A DNA stretch of 64,000 bases from Hufsiella ginkgonis (GTDB lineage Bacteria; Bacteroidota; Bacteroidia; Sphingobacteriales; Sphingobacteriaceae). This document shows, one piece after another, positions 43,932 through 54,002 of this stretch. Under the pieces are notes generated by a model. The model saw only the letters and a program-made list of their open reading frames with translations. It did not search any database and was not told where the DNA came from. The number at the start of each line of letters is the position of its first letter. The stretch's first letter is position 1. The translations under genes and the position numbers were made by a program. The DNA is taken from positions 620,001 through 684,000 of the forward strand of contig NZ_WVHS01000001.1 in assembly GCF_009834915.1 (NCBI RefSeq). The letters run 5' to 3'.

Positions 43932-44501
43932 CTATCCCAGGAACGTCGTTACCAGTTCTTCCGCTTCTTTACAAGCTACGTCCAGGTCGTGGTTCCTGAG
44001 TATGGTGTCAAATTTTTCCGCGTAGGTAAGCTCTTTCCTGGCTTTCTCAAAACGTTCCCGGAGCTTGGCTTCGCTGTCGGTGCCCCGCGACCGAAGCCGT
44101 TCGGTAAGCACCTCGAATGAAGGAGGCTGCACAAAGATCGCCAGCGCGTCGCCATCGTATTTCTTCTTAAGGTGCATGCCGCCTTCTACGTCTATGTCAA
44201 AGATCACATGTTTTCCGCCGTGCCAGATCCGCTCGATCTCGGAGCGCAGGGTACCATAAAAAGTACCGGAATATACCTCCTCGAACTCTACGAATTCCTT
44301 TTGCGCGATACGATGCAGGAACTCCTCTTTCGAAATAAAATAATAGTCTTTTTCGTCCACCTCTTCTCCGCGCGGAGGACGCGTCGTCGCCGAAATAGAA
44401 AACGACAATTTATCGGGAAACTTACTCAGCAAATGTTTCACGATAGTGGTTTTACCCGCGCCGGAAGGAGCCGAAAATATGATGAGCTTACCGTTGTTCA
44501 T
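43932..44501 (-). CDS. gmk: Guanylate kinase
   Basis: 189 residues. P-loop APSGAGKTT (about 11-19), GMP-binding SISATTRPPRGEEVDEKDYY and FVEFEEVYSGTFYGTLRSEI, IFDIDVEGGMHLKKKY, and the lid LRSRGTDSEAKLRERFEKAR. It converts GMP to GDP. Its ATG shares a base with the yicC stop, so the two are translationally coupled. Confidence 0.97.
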   Translation of the reverse strand: MNNGKLIIFSAPSGAGKTTIVKHLLSKFPDKLSFSISATTRPPRGEEVDEKDYYFISKEEFLHRIAQKEFVEFEEVYSGTFYGTLRSEIERIWHGGKHVIFDIDVEGGMHLKKKYDGDALAIFVQPPSFEVLTERLRSRGTDSEAKLRERFEKARKELTYAEKFDTILRNHDLDVACKEAEELVTTFLG

Positions 44502-45376
44502 TATAACACGTTCAGCAATTGTTCTTTAATTTTTTCAAGCTCTTCCTTCATGCCCACTACAAGCTGCTGGATCTGAGCGTCATTGGCTTTTGAGCCCATG
44601 GTATTTATCTCCCGGCCGATCTCCTGTGAAATAAAGCCTAGTTTCTTCCCGTTTGCATCGGGCAATTTGAGTGTCGACAGGAAATAATTACAATGGCTGG
44701 TAAGCCGGATCTTTTCCTCGGTGATGTCCAGCTTATCGATATAATAGATCAGCTCCTGCTCAAACCGGTTGTGATCCACGTTTTCCTTACCCACATACTC
44801 CTGCATCAGCAGGCGGATGCGTTCCCGGATCAGCGGAATGCGTTTCGGCTCCTGCTCCTCCACCTCTTTCTGCAGCCCAAGGATCCGGTTGATCCGGTAC
44901 TCAAGGTCCTTCTGCAGCACTGCGCCTTCATCGCTCCTGAACTGCTGGAAGCTTTTAATCGCCGCCTCAATCGTGTCATTTAATTGCTTCCATTCCTCGT
45001 CAGATACGGCTTCCTCCTCGTAATGGATCACCTCCGGGAAGTTAAGCGCCACCTGGAAAAGGTTCGACGCCTGGTCACCCAGCTCATCGGCCACTGCCTT
45101 TAATTGTGTGTAATAGCTTTTTAAAAGACCGGTATTAATAGAGGTCGTTTTTATTTCCTTATCGGGATATTCTGCCGTTACCACGAAGCTTACCTTGCCG
45201 CGCTCGATCTGCTTGCTGCATTCATTACGGATCAGCAATTCTTTATCAGAAAATGCGCGGGGAAGTTTCAGCGAAAGCTCGAGGAACTTGCTGTTTAGTG
45301 ATTTGATCTCGACCGTATATTTTACCTGTGCAAAATCATTGGCCGAAAGGCCGTATCCCGTCATGGATTTGATCAT
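44501..45376 (-). CDS. YicC/YloC-family endoribonuclease
   Basis: Start set at the ATG at 45376 (MIKSMTGYGLSANDF), the conserved family N-terminus; the frame upstream to 45484 is unrelated. 291 residues. YTVEIKSLNSKFLELSLKLP at the N-terminus and the C-terminal DITEEKIRLTSHCNYFLSTL, KKLGFISQEIGREINTMGSK (DUF1732) are both present. Family members are endoribonucleases linked to small-RNA turnover. First gene of the yicC-gmk-nadD run, a common order in bacteria. Confidence 0.93.
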   Translation of the reverse strand: MIKSMTGYGLSANDFAQVKYTVEIKSLNSKFLELSLKLPRAFSDKELLIRNECSKQIERGKVSFVVTAEYPDKEIKTTSINTGLLKSYYTQLKAVADELGDQASNLFQVALNFPEVIHYEEEAVSDEEWKQLNDTIEAAIKSFQQFRSDEGAVLQKDLEYRINRILGLQKEVEEQEPKRIPLIRERIRLLMQEYVGKENVDHNRFEQELIYYIDKLDITEEKIRLTSHCNYFLSTLKLPDANGKKLGFISQEIGREINTMGSKANDAQIQQLVVGMKEELEKIKEQLLNVL

Positions 45377-45508
45377 GGCGCAAAGATAAGATTTTCCGGC
45401 ATTAAGATGGCTGTGGCGGCCAGGTACGATCTCCGGATATAATTCGTTAATTTTGCAAGTCAGGCGTATAACGTACAACGTCAAACGTCAAACCCAAAAG
45501 TCGTCTTA

Positions 45509-46945
45509 GTGAAAAAAATTCACCTGCTCGTTATCAAGGCCTTTATCAGGCCGTTCGTCGTTACTTTTTTCATCGTAATGTTCGTATTACTGATGTTGTT
45601 CCTGTTTAAATACATCGACGATCTTATCGGAAAAGGGTTTGAATGGCACGTGATCGTGCGGCTGCTCTGGTATGCTTCGGCCACGAACGTTGCGATGGCA
45701 TTACCGCTGGCTATGCTGCTTTCCTCGATCATGACATTTGGCAGCCTCGGCGAAAACTATGAGCTTGTGGCCATCAAATCTGCCGGGATCTCGCTGCAAC
45801 GCGCCATGATGCCGCTGCTGGTGTTGATCAGCCTGCTGAGTATCTCGGCTTTTTTCTTTTCAGATTACATGCTGCCGAAAGCGAACCTTAAGATGGGCAG
45901 TCTATTATACGACGTGCGTAATCAGAAAGCGGCATTTCTTATCCAGGAAGGCGTTTTTAACAACAGCTTTGCAGGATACAGCATCCGCGTAAAAAAGAAA
46001 GATCCCGCGAAACAGATGCTGTACGACATCTTAATTTACGACCATAACAGCACCAACGGCAATATCAGCACCCTGATGGCGAAGAAGGGAAAAATGTACA
46101 CGACAGAGGATAACCAATATCTGGTATTGAAACTAATGGACGGGGTGCGCTACGAAGAAAAATCGGGTGAGGTGAACTACAACCCGCGGCAGCGTTTTAT
46201 CCGTGAAAAGTTTAAGGAAACAGAGCAGAAGTTCGACCTTAGTGTTTTCACGATGCAGCACACCGACGAAGGCGCTTTTAAAACCAATTACATGATGCTG
46301 AACCAGAAAGAGCTGCGGCATTTCCGCGACTCCGCTCAAAAAAACCTCGACAGCAGCTACCGCACCGTTTACCAGTTGCTCAGGCCCGGTTATGTGCTCT
46401 TTAACTCGCAGCAAGACCGCCTGAAAAAAGTAATGCAAAAACAGATCAGGCCCTATAAACAATCGGTGGCCGAGCTCGTTCCCGCAGATCTGCGTTCGGC
46501 GGCCATCCAGAACGCATCAGGTGAAGCAGCCAGCGTTGCCGGCACCCTGGCGCAAAAGAAGGTAGAGACCGAGGATTTCAGGACCCAGATCAGGCGATAC
46601 ATCATTGAATACCAGCGCAAATTTACCCTGGCTATGTCCTGTCTGATCCTCTTTTCTATCGGCGCGCCGCTGGGTGCCATCATCCGCAAGGGCGGACTGG
46701 GGCTCCCGGTTGTAATGTCGATCATCTTTTTCCTTATTTATCACATTATTTCCACCATAGCCGAGAAATCCGCTAAAGAAGGCTCTATACAGCCCGTCCT
46801 TGGGATGTGGCTGGCCATTATTATCCTGGCGCCGCTTGGGGTCTTTCTCACTTATAAAGCGACGGTAGATTCCGCCTTATTTAACGTGGAGGTGTATAAA
46901 CAGTTTTTCCAGGGCCTGTTCAAGAATAAAAAGGCGAAAGTTTAA
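45509..46945 (+). CDS. LptF/LptG-family permease
   Basis: 478 residues from a GTG start. N-terminal membrane segments (FIRPFVVTFFIVMFVLLMLF, VAMALPLAMLLSSIMTFGSL), the conserved ENYELVAIKSAGISLQRAMM coupling region, a large periplasmic beta-jellyroll (about 125-365), and C-terminal segments (LAMSCLILFSIGAPLGAII, GLPVVMSIIFFLIYHIIST). It is the permease part of the Lpt exporter that moves LPS from the inner membrane. Bacteroidota often have a single such gene at any locus, so F and G cannot be told apart here. Confidence 0.92.
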   Translation: MKKIHLLVIKAFIRPFVVTFFIVMFVLLMLFLFKYIDDLIGKGFEWHVIVRLLWYASATNVAMALPLAMLLSSIMTFGSLGENYELVAIKSAGISLQRAMMPLLVLISLLSISAFFFSDYMLPKANLKMGSLLYDVRNQKAAFLIQEGVFNNSFAGYSIRVKKKDPAKQMLYDILIYDHNSTNGNISTLMAKKGKMYTTEDNQYLVLKLMDGVRYEEKSGEVNYNPRQRFIREKFKETEQKFDLSVFTMQHTDEGAFKTNYMMLNQKELRHFRDSAQKNLDSSYRTVYQLLRPGYVLFNSQQDRLKKVMQKQIRPYKQSVAELVPADLRSAAIQNASGEAASVAGTLAQKKVETEDFRTQIRRYIIEYQRKFTLAMSCLILFSIGAPLGAIIRKGGLGLPVVMSIIFFLIYHIISTIAEKSAKEGSIQPVLGMWLAIIILAPLGVFLTYKATVDSALFNVEVYKQFFQGLFKNKKAKV

Positions 46946-47016
46946 CCTGCTTCTTTACCCTCAGATTATAATCGGCCGCAACCTATTCGTGCTGCAGTCC
47001 GTAATTTTGTATTAAC

Positions 47017-48255
47017 ATGAACACTATCTTAAATACGATCGTCGAGGCCATCGAAGAGGTAAAAGCGGGAAAGGTGATTATCGTTGTTGACGATGAGGAC
47101 CGCGAAAATGAAGGAGACTTTATGGTGGCTGCCCGTTTTGCAACCCCCGAGGTGATCAACTTTATGGCGACACATGGCCGTGGCCTGATCTGCGCACCGC
47201 TTACAGAACAACGTTGCGACGAATTGCAGCTCGGCCTGATGGTAGGCCACAATACCGCTACCCACGAAACTAACTTCACGGTTTCCGTGGACCTGATCGG
47301 CAATGGCTGCACTACCGGCATTTCGGCGTCAGACCGCTCGAAAACCATCATGGCGCTGATCGATCCGGCTACAAAGCCGGAGGACCTGGGCCGCCCGGGA
47401 CATATATTTCCGCTCCGTTCCAAAGACGGCGGCGTTTTACGACGCACCGGCCATACAGAGGCCACTACCGACCTTGCGAGTCTCGCCGGCCTCGAACCCG
47501 CAGGCGTTATCGTGGAGATCATGAACGAAGACGGCGAAATGGCCCGCGTTCCCGACCTTATCAAAATTGCAAAGCAGTTCGATCTTAAGATCGTGTCGAT
47601 TAAAGACCTGATCGCTTACCGCCTGCGTACCGAAACGCTGATCAAACAGGAAGTATCGGTTAAACTTCCCACGCAGTGGGGCGACTTTGAGATGATCGCG
47701 TTTACACAGATCGATACCGGCGAGCATCACCTCGCACTTATCAAAGGAGAGTGGGAACCCGGGGAGCCGGTACTGGTACGTGTACACAGCTCCTGCATTA
47801 CGGGCGATATCTTCGGCTCCTGCCGCTGCGATTGCGGCCCGCAGCTCCATAAAGCGATGGAAATGATCGAGAAGGAAGGACGCGGCGTAATTATTTACAT
47901 GAACCAGGAAGGACGCGGCATTGGCCTCATCAATAAGCTGCACGCCTACAACCTGCAGGAAAACGGCATGGACACCGTAGATGCAAACTTAAAACTGGGC
48001 TTTAAAATGGACCAGCGCGATTATGGTATCGGTGCGCAGATCCTCCGCAGCATCGGCGTCACCAAAATGAACCTGATGTCTAATAATCCGACCAAACGCG
48101 CGGGCCTTACCGGTTACGGCCTGGAAGTGGTGAACGTGGTGCCTATAGAGATAAAATCCAACAAACATAACGAACTATACCTGAAAACAAAGAGGGATAA
48201 AATGGGTCACCTGATCATGAACGAAGGTCCTGCTAGCGGATACTCTCCTTCTTAG
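47017..48255 (+). CDS. ribBA: Bifunctional DHBP synthase / GTP cyclohydrolase II
   Basis: 412 residues. RibB part (about 1-205): [64 protein letters not shown]. RibA part (about 208-412): zinc cysteines in [20 protein letters not shown] and the catalytic [20 protein letters not shown]. Two first steps of riboflavin synthesis, from ribulose 5-phosphate and GTP. TAATTTTG at 47002-47009 is a possible -7 element. Its 3' end overlaps tamB by 23 bp tail to tail. Confidence 0.97.
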   Translation: MNTILNTIVEAIEEVKAGKVIIVVDDEDRENEGDFMVAARFATPEVINFMATHGRGLICAPLTEQRCDELQLGLMVGHNTATHETNFTVSVDLIGNGCTTGISASDRSKTIMALIDPATKPEDLGRPGHIFPLRSKDGGVLRRTGHTEATTDLASLAGLEPAGVIVEIMNEDGEMARVPDLIKIAKQFDLKIVSIKDLIAYRLRTETLIKQEVSVKLPTQWGDFEMIAFTQIDTGEHHLALIKGEWEPGEPVLVRVHSSCITGDIFGSCRCDCGPQLHKAMEMIEKEGRGVIIYMNQEGRGIGLINKLHAYNLQENGMDTVDANLKLGFKMDQRDYGIGAQILRSIGVTKMNLMSNNPTKRAGLTGYGLEVVNVVPIEIKSNKHNELYLKTKRDKMGHLIMNEGPASGYSPS

Positions 48256-51200
48256 GACCGGTTTTGGCTTTCGGGTCGGGAATAGCATCGGCAGGTAGTG
48301 CAGGTTGCGCTTTCTTCCTTTGTTCCTCTTTTTCACGCTGCTCGCGCCTGCGTTTCCCGGAGAGTATCTCCAGCAGTTCCCCGAAATTATCGAACTCCTG
48401 GCGGTACACTAAACCGATGGCGCTGATGTAATCGTCGTCGCCGTTCAGGTTCTGGTTAAACACGTTCCTGGTATTTATCCTGTTCGACAAACGTGCTATC
48501 AGGCTTCCGTCTTTGCGGATCAGGTACTGCATTTCGAGATCGCGGTTCACATCGTTGCCGTTAATAATGGTAAGGTCTGAGCTAAGGTTTTTCCGGCCGT
48601 CTGTCACGCCGCCCGTCAGTATGAGCCGCTCATTGAACAGCTTAAAGGTAGCGCTTGCCTCGTTTAACGACCGGATGTTAAAATCCACGAAAGTGAGCCC
48701 GAGCGATTGTGCCAGAAAATTGTTAAACTGGTTAAATATCAGCTCGGTGGCCACGTTAACGCCGGTATTCTGGAGCGCGTTCCTGCTAAAGTCGTTACCC
48801 GCGCCGGAAGTAAAGCTCCGCCTCACGATAAAGCTCAATGCCTGTGTATTCACATTATTCACATCGCTTAAATAGCTCTGCAGCTCGTCTTTAACAGAAG
48901 CATCGGTTGGGAAATTAAGATCGAACGTGGCATCCGGGTGCAGCAGGCTCCCGTTCAGGTTCATAATAGCCTCTGCGATGATCCGGCGGCTGTCGCCTTG
49001 CTGGCCCGCAGCCTCATACAGCGGCTGGATATCGGGGCGGTCCCGGTAAACCGCCTTCAGGTTGATCGACGCATCGCTTGGATTGCCTGTCCATTTGATC
49101 GATCCCCCGCTGCTGATCTCAAATACCTTATTGATATAGTCGCGCGGCGTAAAAATGAACTTCCCTTCCGAGATCAGGTAGTTACCGTTCATCTCAAAAT
49201 CGCCTGCACTGCTGATATTCAGGTCAATAGTACCCTCTCCCCTGCCGGTGAGTTTGCCCAGGTCGGTGTAAATATTCGCTTCCGAGTTTTCGTCCACTTC
49301 CAGGGTAAAGTTCATGGTAAGCCCGTAAAACCGGGTCGCCTTTTTTGGACCGAGTGTCGAATCTTTTGCCACGAAAGTGATCAGGTCGTTGTCCACCACC
49401 TTCTCCGCGGAGTTAAGCGGGATATTAAAAACGGTTCCGGGATCGGTACGGGCATTAATATCGATACGCATATTGTTGGTCGGCCCGTTAAAGTTGAAGG
49501 TACCTGTGCCATAAGCCAACCCGTAATAAAGCGGGTTATCGCGTGCCGATGTGTTAAGCGCAAGGAAATTGTTGGCTTTAAGTACCACATGGATCTCCGG
49601 CGAGCCGGGATTGTGCATATCTACAGTTCCGTTGGCAATCGCCTCGTGGTTGCGCGGGTCTTTCAGCACCAGGTTGGTCATCTTGATCACGCTGTTGGAT
49701 ACGGTAACGTTGTCGTTGATGTGATAAGGCGTCTTAAGGTAGATCACCGTCATACCCGCATCGTTCATGGTGAGCGTACCGTTGATGAGCGGCTTCTTAA
49801 GCACACCGGTCAGCTTAAGGTCCGCAGAAACGGTACCTTTTAGATTGGAAACCAGGGTCTTGAGAAAAGGCTCGAAAATGATCAGCTCGGTATGATCCAT
49901 GGAAACATTCATATCAAGGCTGTTCTCCTCAGACCTGGCATTATAGGTGCCATCGACCGTCAGGGTTTTCTTGCCGTCCTTGCTGATCACGGTATTGGCC
50001 TTTACTACCCGGCTATCATTGTCGTAACCCGCATTAAAAACAAGGTCGCCTACCTGCGTATTGTTAAATACGAGCGAATCGATGGTCAGTTTAGCCTCCA
50101 CTACCGGGTTTCTGGTTACCGACGCCAGTACGGCTTTTCCGTTCAGCTCTCCGCGAAGGTTCGCCCCAAACCCCGTGGTGAGCGGGTTAAAAGTGGTCAG
50201 TTTAAACTTGTTAAATTCTACGGTAAGCTCGTCATCGGGACTATTGGAGATGATCCCATTGATGGAAACCAGCTGGTTGTCCCTAAAAAGCTGGAAACCG
50301 GAAATGGTTGTTTTACCTTTTTCGTACCCGATGCGCACTTTCTCCTGTACTTTCCAGTTTTCGCGGTTGATGATCACGTCCGATGGCAATACGCTGAACG
50401 TGGCCGTTGTATCCTTACCAAATTCCACCAGGCCGTTTAAGTCGAGCTGGTTTACCGCGTCCTTGTCAGAAAGCTTGATGTTGAGGCTAAGGCTGTCATT
50501 CTTTAAGATGTTAGCGATGTTGATGTTTTTTACATACAAACTATCATTGAAATTAATCCTGTCAGACGATACCAGGATGTTCAGCGCATCAGTGGTGTTC
50601 GTTTGATCGACGATCAGCTCATTGATCTTGATATTCTTGTACTGTACCAGTTTCGCAAAACCATTCAGCGTAACCACGTTATCCCGCGAGACAAATTTCC
50701 CGTTCAGCGTGGCGCCTTCGGGAATTTTCAGGTCCGGAACAAAAAGCAGGCTAAGCGGCTCGAAATATTTCAGCTTAACAGAAAGCTCGAAATCCTGGTC
50801 TGCGGGTTTTTTATCCATCGGCCGGAGCGAGGGTATGTATTTCCGTGCTGCTGCCACGAAATAGGCCGGCAGGGTGTTCAGATCATACTGTCCCTTGATA
50901 CCGGCATCCATAATATCCGACCTGATGAACAGTGAACGGGCATTGCCGATCCCTTCCGCAACGAGGTAAACGGAATCTACGGTAAAAGAGTGCTTCGTAT
51001 TGGTTAAACGGATTTTCTTGAGGTCGAGGTTTCCCTGGATATTGTCGAGGTTACTTCCGGAGAAATTCGTCCTGAAATCGGCATCGATCTGCAGCGTGTC
51101 TTTCGTAAAGTTGAGCTTGTGAAGGTTTGCGCCGCGAATGGTGGCCACGAAATTAAATGCCGGAAGCTTTGGATTCAGGTCGAAGCCGCCTTTAAAATCA

Positions 51201-52645
51201 AGTTTGAGGTTGCGGTCGTTTATCTTTACGGTCCCCTTAAACAATTTACGATCGAACAAGCCCTTCACCATGAGGTTGTTGTAGCGATAACCCTTAAAAT
51301 CGACATACCTCACCTTACCGTCGAGCTCTTCGTGCAGCTCATCATAATTAAAATGGCTGCCTTTTACGCTGGCGGCAAGTGTTACCCCTCCTAGCTGTTT
51401 GTTATCCAGTAACTCGCCGATATTGAAGTCGTAAGCTTTGATGGTGCCGGTATAAACAGGCTTGCCGGCGATCTTCATGTTCACGTCGGATACCACGCGG
51501 CCAAGCGACGTTTTAAACTCTCCATCGGCAATAAAATCCCTCGGGAAACCGGTAAACCTGCCTTTGAAATAGATATTGCCAAACTTTTTTACGATGGCCG
51601 GGAGTTCCTGGCGTTTCCCGGTAACCCCTTTAATGATCAGTTCGGCGTCCTTTTTATTGGTGTATACCTGTTCAAATTGAAGGTCGAGAAAGGTTTCGCT
51701 AACCACGGGCAGGCCGGTGATGTTGAAATTTCCTTTCATGTACGTGGCCTGGCCGGCTTTTACGGAAAAATCCCGTGCTTTAATATTATCTACGTACCCG
51801 CTTATGCGGCCGTCAACTTCCAGTTTAAGTCCCGCTGATTTAATGCCTGGCACAAAATAAGCCAGGTCGCGCGGATCGATGGATGAACGGCGCAGCTGGG
51901 CATTCAGGTAAACTTTCTTTACAAAGTCACCAAAGTCCCCGAAACGAGAAAATTTCAGCTGCACATAATCCGTTAGTTTCGTGTTTCCGGACACAAATAC
52001 CAGGTCTTTAAACTCCATTTGATTCGTGTCGATGGTAGCATTGGCTGTTAACGTCTTCAGGAAGAAACCGCTTTTCTCACGAAAAGTGAGGTTTTCTATC
52101 CGTGCTTTGGCCAGGTGATTCTTAGTATCGAGGTCGAGAATATTCGCATAGAAGCTCGAGAGCGAAATATCGCTGAAGTTAATGGCATCCTTTACTACTT
52201 TCTTAGACCGGAAATCCCGGAACTTAAAAGCGATATTATTCAGCGTGATGCGTTTAAAGGTTACGTTATAAGGCTCGCCCCTGGGTTTTGGCTTTGGCTT
52301 TTTGGTGGTATCCGACTTAAAGTAGTTCACCACAAAATCGAAGTTGGTGGAGGTATCGCTTAGTTTCTTGAGGTAGAACTTTCCGTTATCCATTTGTATC
52401 GCTTCAACCGCCACGATCTTTTTCTTTGGCGAAAAGAGGCTAAGGTCTACCGTTAATCTGGGCGAGGAAATGAGCGTATCTTTCTGGTGATCTTCAATCA
52501 GTACGTTTTCGAGCACGATGGCATTAAAGAACTCCACGTGAAGCCGGCCTACTTCTACGCGGGTATTCCATTCCTTCGAGAAATATTTCGCCGCTTTGTG
52601 GGCGATGTACGTTTGTACAGGCTCGAACTGAAGCAGAAGCACCAA
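48233..52645 (-). CDS. TamB-type translocation/assembly module protein
   Basis: 1470 residues as counted from the GTG at 52645. A very long beta-helical repeat body (AsmA/TamB-like) and the C-terminal DUF490 region ([74 protein letters not shown]), ending in a charged [15 protein letters not shown] tail. The N-terminal membrane anchor is only complete if translation begins further upstream: the frame is open to 52720 and reads [20 protein letters not shown], yet has no ATG, GTG or TTG there before TTG 52648. TamB-like proteins bridge inner and outer membrane for lipid transport or OMP assembly. Confidence 0.87.
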   Translation of the reverse strand: MVLLLQFEPVQTYIAHKAAKYFSKEWNTRVEVGRLHVEFFNAIVLENVLIEDHQKDTLISSPRLTVDLSLFSPKKKIVAVEAIQMDNGKFYLKKLSDTSTNFDFVVNYFKSDTTKKPKPKPRGEPYNVTFKRITLNNIAFKFRDFRSKKVVKDAINFSDISLSSFYANILDLDTKNHLAKARIENLTFREKSGFFLKTLTANATIDTNQMEFKDLVFVSGNTKLTDYVQLKFSRFGDFGDFVKKVYLNAQLRRSSIDPRDLAYFVPGIKSAGLKLEVDGRISGYVDNIKARDFSVKAGQATYMKGNFNITGLPVVSETFLDLQFEQVYTNKKDAELIIKGVTGKRQELPAIVKKFGNIYFKGRFTGFPRDFIADGEFKTSLGRVVSDVNMKIAGKPVYTGTIKAYDFNIGELLDNKQLGGVTLAASVKGSHFNYDELHEELDGKVRYVDFKGYRYNNLMVKGLFDRKLFKGTVKINDRNLKLDFKGGFDLNPKLPAFNFVATIRGANLHKLNFTKDTLQIDADFRTNFSGSNLDNIQGNLDLKKIRLTNTKHSFTVDSVYLVAEGIGNARSLFIRSDIMDAGIKGQYDLNTLPAYFVAAARKYIPSLRPMDKKPADQDFELSVKLKYFEPLSLLFVPDLKIPEGATLNGKFVSRDNVVTLNGFAKLVQYKNIKINELIVDQTNTTDALNILVSSDRINFNDSLYVKNINIANILKNDSLSLNIKLSDKDAVNQLDLNGLVEFGKDTTATFSVLPSDVIINRENWKVQEKVRIGYEKGKTTISGFQLFRDNQLVSINGIISNSPDDELTVEFNKFKLTTFNPLTTGFGANLRGELNGKAVLASVTRNPVVEAKLTIDSLVFNNTQVGDLVFNAGYDNDSRVVKANTVISKDGKKTLTVDGTYNARSEENSLDMNVSMDHTELIIFEPFLKTLVSNLKGTVSADLKLTGVLKKPLINGTLTMNDAGMTVIYLKTPYHINDNVTVSNSVIKMTNLVLKDPRNHEAIANGTVDMHNPGSPEIHVVLKANNFLALNTSARDNPLYYGLAYGTGTFNFNGPTNNMRIDINARTDPGTVFNIPLNSAEKVVDNDLITFVAKDSTLGPKKATRFYGLTMNFTLEVDENSEANIYTDLGKLTGRGEGTIDLNISSAGDFEMNGNYLISEGKFIFTPRDYINKVFEISSGGSIKWTGNPSDASINLKAVYRDRPDIQPLYEAAGQQGDSRRIIAEAIMNLNGSLLHPDATFDLNFPTDASVKDELQSYLSDVNNVNTQALSFIVRRSFTSGAGNDFSRNALQNTGVNVATELIFNQFNNFLAQSLGLTFVDFNIRSLNEASATFKLFNERLILTGGVTDGRKNLSSDLTIINGNDVNRDLEMQYLIRKDGSLIARLSNRINTRNVFNQNLNGDDDYISAIGLVYRQEFDNFGELLEILSGKRRREQREKEEQRKKAQPALPADAIPDPKAKTGPKKESIR

Positions 52646-52707
52646 TTCTGCCGCCAGCTGGAGAATTGCTATTACAACCCATAAACCAATTTTGAGTGCT
52701 TTTTTGA

Positions 52708-52715
52708 TAACTTTG
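52708..52715 (+). promoter_or_regulatory. TAnnTTTG element upstream of tsaD
   Basis: TAACTTTG matches the Bacteroidota -7 element. Transcription would begin near 52722, which makes the GTG at 52725 almost leaderless and favours the TTG at 52755 as the tsaD start. Confidence 0.4.
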
Positions 52716-52754
52716 CTTACTTACGTGAACACAACAAAAACTAAACGCTGCGGT

Positions 52755-53756
52755 TTGTCAATAATTTTAGGAATCGAATCATCTTGTGATGAAACTTCTG
52801 CTGCAATATGCGCTGATGGCGACATATTGTCGAATCTCATTGCAAACCAGCTTGTCCATCAGAATTATGGCGGAGTGGTACCCGAGCTTGCATCAAGGGC
52901 GCATCAGCAAAATATAATCCCGGTTGTTAGAGAAGCCTTGTCTGTAGCAAAAGTACATAAAAATGAGGTCTCGGCGGTAGCTTTTACCCGCGGGCCCGGT
53001 TTGCTCGGGTCATTGTTAGTGGGTACCGCATTTGCGAAAGCCTTTGCGTTGGCCGGCGGGATTCCGCTCATCGAGGTAAACCATATGCAGGCGCATATCC
53101 TCGCCCATTTTATCGACGATCCGAAACCAGTTTTCCCCTTTTTATGTCTCACTGTTTCTGGCGGTCACACCCAGATCGTGCTGGTGAAGGACTACTTTGA
53201 TATGGAAATAGTCGGCGAAACAACCGACGATGCCGCTGGGGAAGCCTTCGACAAAACCGCCAAGCTGCTCAACCTGCCCTACCCTGGCGGTCCCCTCATC
53301 GACCGGTACGCCAAACAAGGCGACCCGATGGCTTTCCGGTTCCCCGAGCCCCAGATCCCGGGGCTGAACTTCAGCTTTAGCGGCCTGAAAACATCGATCC
53401 TGTACTTTATACGCGACCATCAGCAAAAAGACCCCGATTTTATCGCGCAGCACCTCGCAGATATCTGCGCTTCCGTACAACACCGCATTGTAACCATCCT
53501 GCTTAATAAGCTGAAAAAAGCGGCGAAACAATATAACGTGCGCGATGTAGCTATCGCAGGGGGAGTGTCGGCCAATTCAGGTCTCCGGAACGCGCTTACC
53601 GCCATGGCCGACCAGGAAGGCTGGAACGTATTTATTCCCAAATTTGAATACTGTACCGATAACGCGGCCATGATCGCGATAGCCGGTTATCATAAGTTTC
53701 TGAAACAGGAGTTTGTTGGCCAGGATGTTGCACCCCTAGCCAGGATGATCTTATAA
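52755..53756 (+). CDS. tsaD: tRNA N6-adenosine threonylcarbamoyltransferase
   Basis: Start set at the TTG at 52755, which gives the conserved family opening MSIILGIESSCDETSAA; GTG 52725 would add ten unrelated residues. 333 residues. Iron ligands in VNHMQAHILAHF (His110, His114), then CLTVSGGHTQIVLV, DDAAGEAFDKTAKLLNLPYP, AIAGGVSANSGLR and the last Asp ligand in YCTDNAAMIAIAG. With TsaB/C/E it makes t6A37 in tRNAs reading ANN codons. Divergent from tamB. Confidence 0.96.
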   Translation: MSIILGIESSCDETSAAICADGDILSNLIANQLVHQNYGGVVPELASRAHQQNIIPVVREALSVAKVHKNEVSAVAFTRGPGLLGSLLVGTAFAKAFALAGGIPLIEVNHMQAHILAHFIDDPKPVFPFLCLTVSGGHTQIVLVKDYFDMEIVGETTDDAAGEAFDKTAKLLNLPYPGGPLIDRYAKQGDPMAFRFPEPQIPGLNFSFSGLKTSILYFIRDHQQKDPDFIAQHLADICASVQHRIVTILLNKLKKAAKQYNVRDVAIAGGVSANSGLRNALTAMADQEGWNVFIPKFEYCTDNAAMIAIAGYHKFLKQEFVGQDVAPLARMIL

Positions 53757-53765
53757 TAAATTGTT

Positions 53766-53993
53766 ATGGCCGAAATTATTCTTGGAGCCGTTGTGATCTT
53801 CATCATATTCTCCCAGCAGATCATCGCCGGATTAATGGCTAAAAGCATGGGTAGAAGCTTCTGGTTCTGGTTTGGGATCGCCTTCCTATTGCCCGTGATC
53901 GCCGTGATCATTCTAGCGATGAAGGAAGACAAAAACCCCGGTGGCAACCACGAGCTGGCGGATCATGTGAAGAAACGGAATGAAGCAAGGTAA
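53766..53993 (+). CDS. Small two-helix membrane protein
   Basis: 75 residues. Two hydrophobic segments (IILGAVVIFIIFSQQIIAGL and FWFWFGIAFLLPVIAVIILA) and a charged tail (MKEDKNPGGNHELADHVKKR). Family not recognised. It starts 9 bp after the tsaD stop and is probably co-transcribed with it. Confidence 0.6.
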   Translation: MAEIILGAVVIFIIFSQQIIAGLMAKSMGRSFWFWFGIAFLLPVIAVIILAMKEDKNPGGNHELADHVKKRNEAR

Positions 53994-54002
53994 CGGATCG
54001 CG

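Noticed and set aside
46946-47016. FMN riboswitch before ribBA
   Set aside because: Only 71 nt lie between the genes and none of the conserved FMN aptamer stems is recognisable.
48938-49843. 301-residue open frame on the plus strand
   Set aside because: Antisense shadow of tamB, whose DUF490 region is clearly coding on the minus strand.
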